Source: Lentibacillus amyloliquefaciens (GTDB taxonomy: Bacteria; Bacillota; Bacilli; Bacillales; Amphibacillaceae). From it: 64,000 bases of DNA. The stretch spans positions 1,240,001-1,304,000 of the forward strand of contig NZ_CP013862.1 in the NCBI RefSeq assembly GCF_001307805.1. The letters run 5' to 3'. The translations under genes were made by a program, and so were the position numbers. Below the pieces are notes generated by a model that was not told where the DNA came from, made no database searches, and was given only the letters and a program-made list of their open reading frames with translations. This document shows, piece after piece, positions 63,776 to 64,000 of this stretch. Position 1 is the stretch's first letter. Each line of letters opens with the position of its first letter.

Positions 63776-63845
63776 CTTCAATAGCATGGCTTCTTTAAAG
63801 CAAATGCAGGCGAAAATCTTATTCAATTCTTGCGCCCGATCGTAT
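63776..63845 (-). repeat. attC-like array repeat 27
   Basis: Left TCAATAGCATGGC, right part TCTTATTCAATTCTTGCGCCCGATCG. Last copy in the window; the array may continue beyond. Confidence 0.6.
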
Positions 63846-64000
63846 TATATGGTCAGCCGGTCATTGAACTGGTTGACCTATTTTTTATAGGTTTCATATG
63901 CTTGAGGAAGTCGGGGGAGGACGTGTGCGCCCGTGGGACACTGATCCCGTCCGTAATACTGTCCACCCCTTCCTTGTAGAAACATGTTTGAGGCTGGTTG
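63846..64000. other. Unassigned right end of the window
   Basis: Contains a hairpin (GGTCAGCC / GGTTGACC followed by T6 on the plus strand, 63851-63882) and G/C-richer sequence after 63900 that resembles insertion-sequence ends. No gene can be supported because the window stops. Confidence 0.3.

Noticed and set aside
42731..63845. The array as a CRISPR
   Set aside because: Units between repeats are 50 to more than 2000 bases long and contain genes, repeats are longer and more variable than CRISPR repeats, and no cas gene is present.
42731..63845. The repeats as simple rho-independent terminators
   Set aside because: They have G/C-rich arms but no T run, keep conserved sequence beyond stem complementarity, and true terminators occur in addition (47524, 49004).
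1..64000. tRNA or rRNA genes
   Set aside because: No cloverleaf-like sequence or rRNA signature was noticed; a covariance search would be needed to exclude them fully.

Overview
The window looks like the chromosome of a low-GC, spore-forming, probably salt-tolerant Bacillaceae (Virgibacillus, Oceanobacillus or Lentibacillus type). Evidence: the gene order racE-ysmB-gerE-ysmA-sdhBAC-yslB-uvrC-trxA-etfAB-fadB-fadR-lcfA-yshE-mutS2-polX-cvpA-zapA-rnhC-pheTS-ysgA-sspI is the conserved Bacillus block. Sporulation genes (gerE, sspI) are present, with AGGAGG-type ribosome binding sites and a phenylalanine T-box. No rRNA or tRNA genes were seen.

1-26.7 kb is the conserved core, mostly on the minus strand. 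It holds respiration (sdhCAB), beta-oxidation with electron-transfer flavoprotein (lcfA, fadR, fadB, etfB, etfA), DNA repair (uvrC, mutS2, polX, rnhC), cell division (zapA) and phenylalanyl-tRNA synthetase. A FadR operator sits on a near-consensus sigma-A promoter between lcfA and fadR. Two families of non-coding palindromic repeats lie in the intergenic gaps. sdhA carries a one-base frameshift in a G run.

26.9-42.7 kb is variable but ordinary accessory sequence: a four-gene ABC exporter operon, a second ABC exporter with a TetR repressor, DinB and VOC resistance-type enzymes, a CPBP membrane protease, a cupin, and several decayed genes. One of these is an ABC-F antibiotic-resistance ATPase broken by a Walker-A stop codon and a frameshift, but still preceded by an apparent leader-peptide attenuator.

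42.7-63.9 kb is the unusual part. About 27 copies of a 45-75 bp imperfect inverted repeat all point the same way. They separate mostly single small genes, nearly all on the minus strand, whose stop codons lie in or next to the repeat. Repeat ends resemble the R boxes of integron attC sites (GTTRRRY / RYYYAAC). Contents are cassette-like: tiny membrane proteins, GNAT acetyltransferases, SRPBCC and DUF1801 proteins, a zinc-ribbon protein, an XRE/DUF2975 pair, a bacteriocin-like precursor, a truncated zeta-like kinase and one cassette present twice. No integrase is visible. I read this as an integrase-less attC-like gene-cassette array in a Firmicute; the mechanism is inference. The array is interrupted at 53-58 kb by an OpuAC-like lipoprotein gene, an ISL3-type transposase remnant and an IS21-family element that cut a GrpB pseudogene. 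It ends with a MarR regulator divergent from an Old Yellow Enzyme gene.

Several genes (sdhA, abc-f, istA, an MFS gene, the bacteriocin-like gene) are split by single-base shifts. Some may be sequencing errors.
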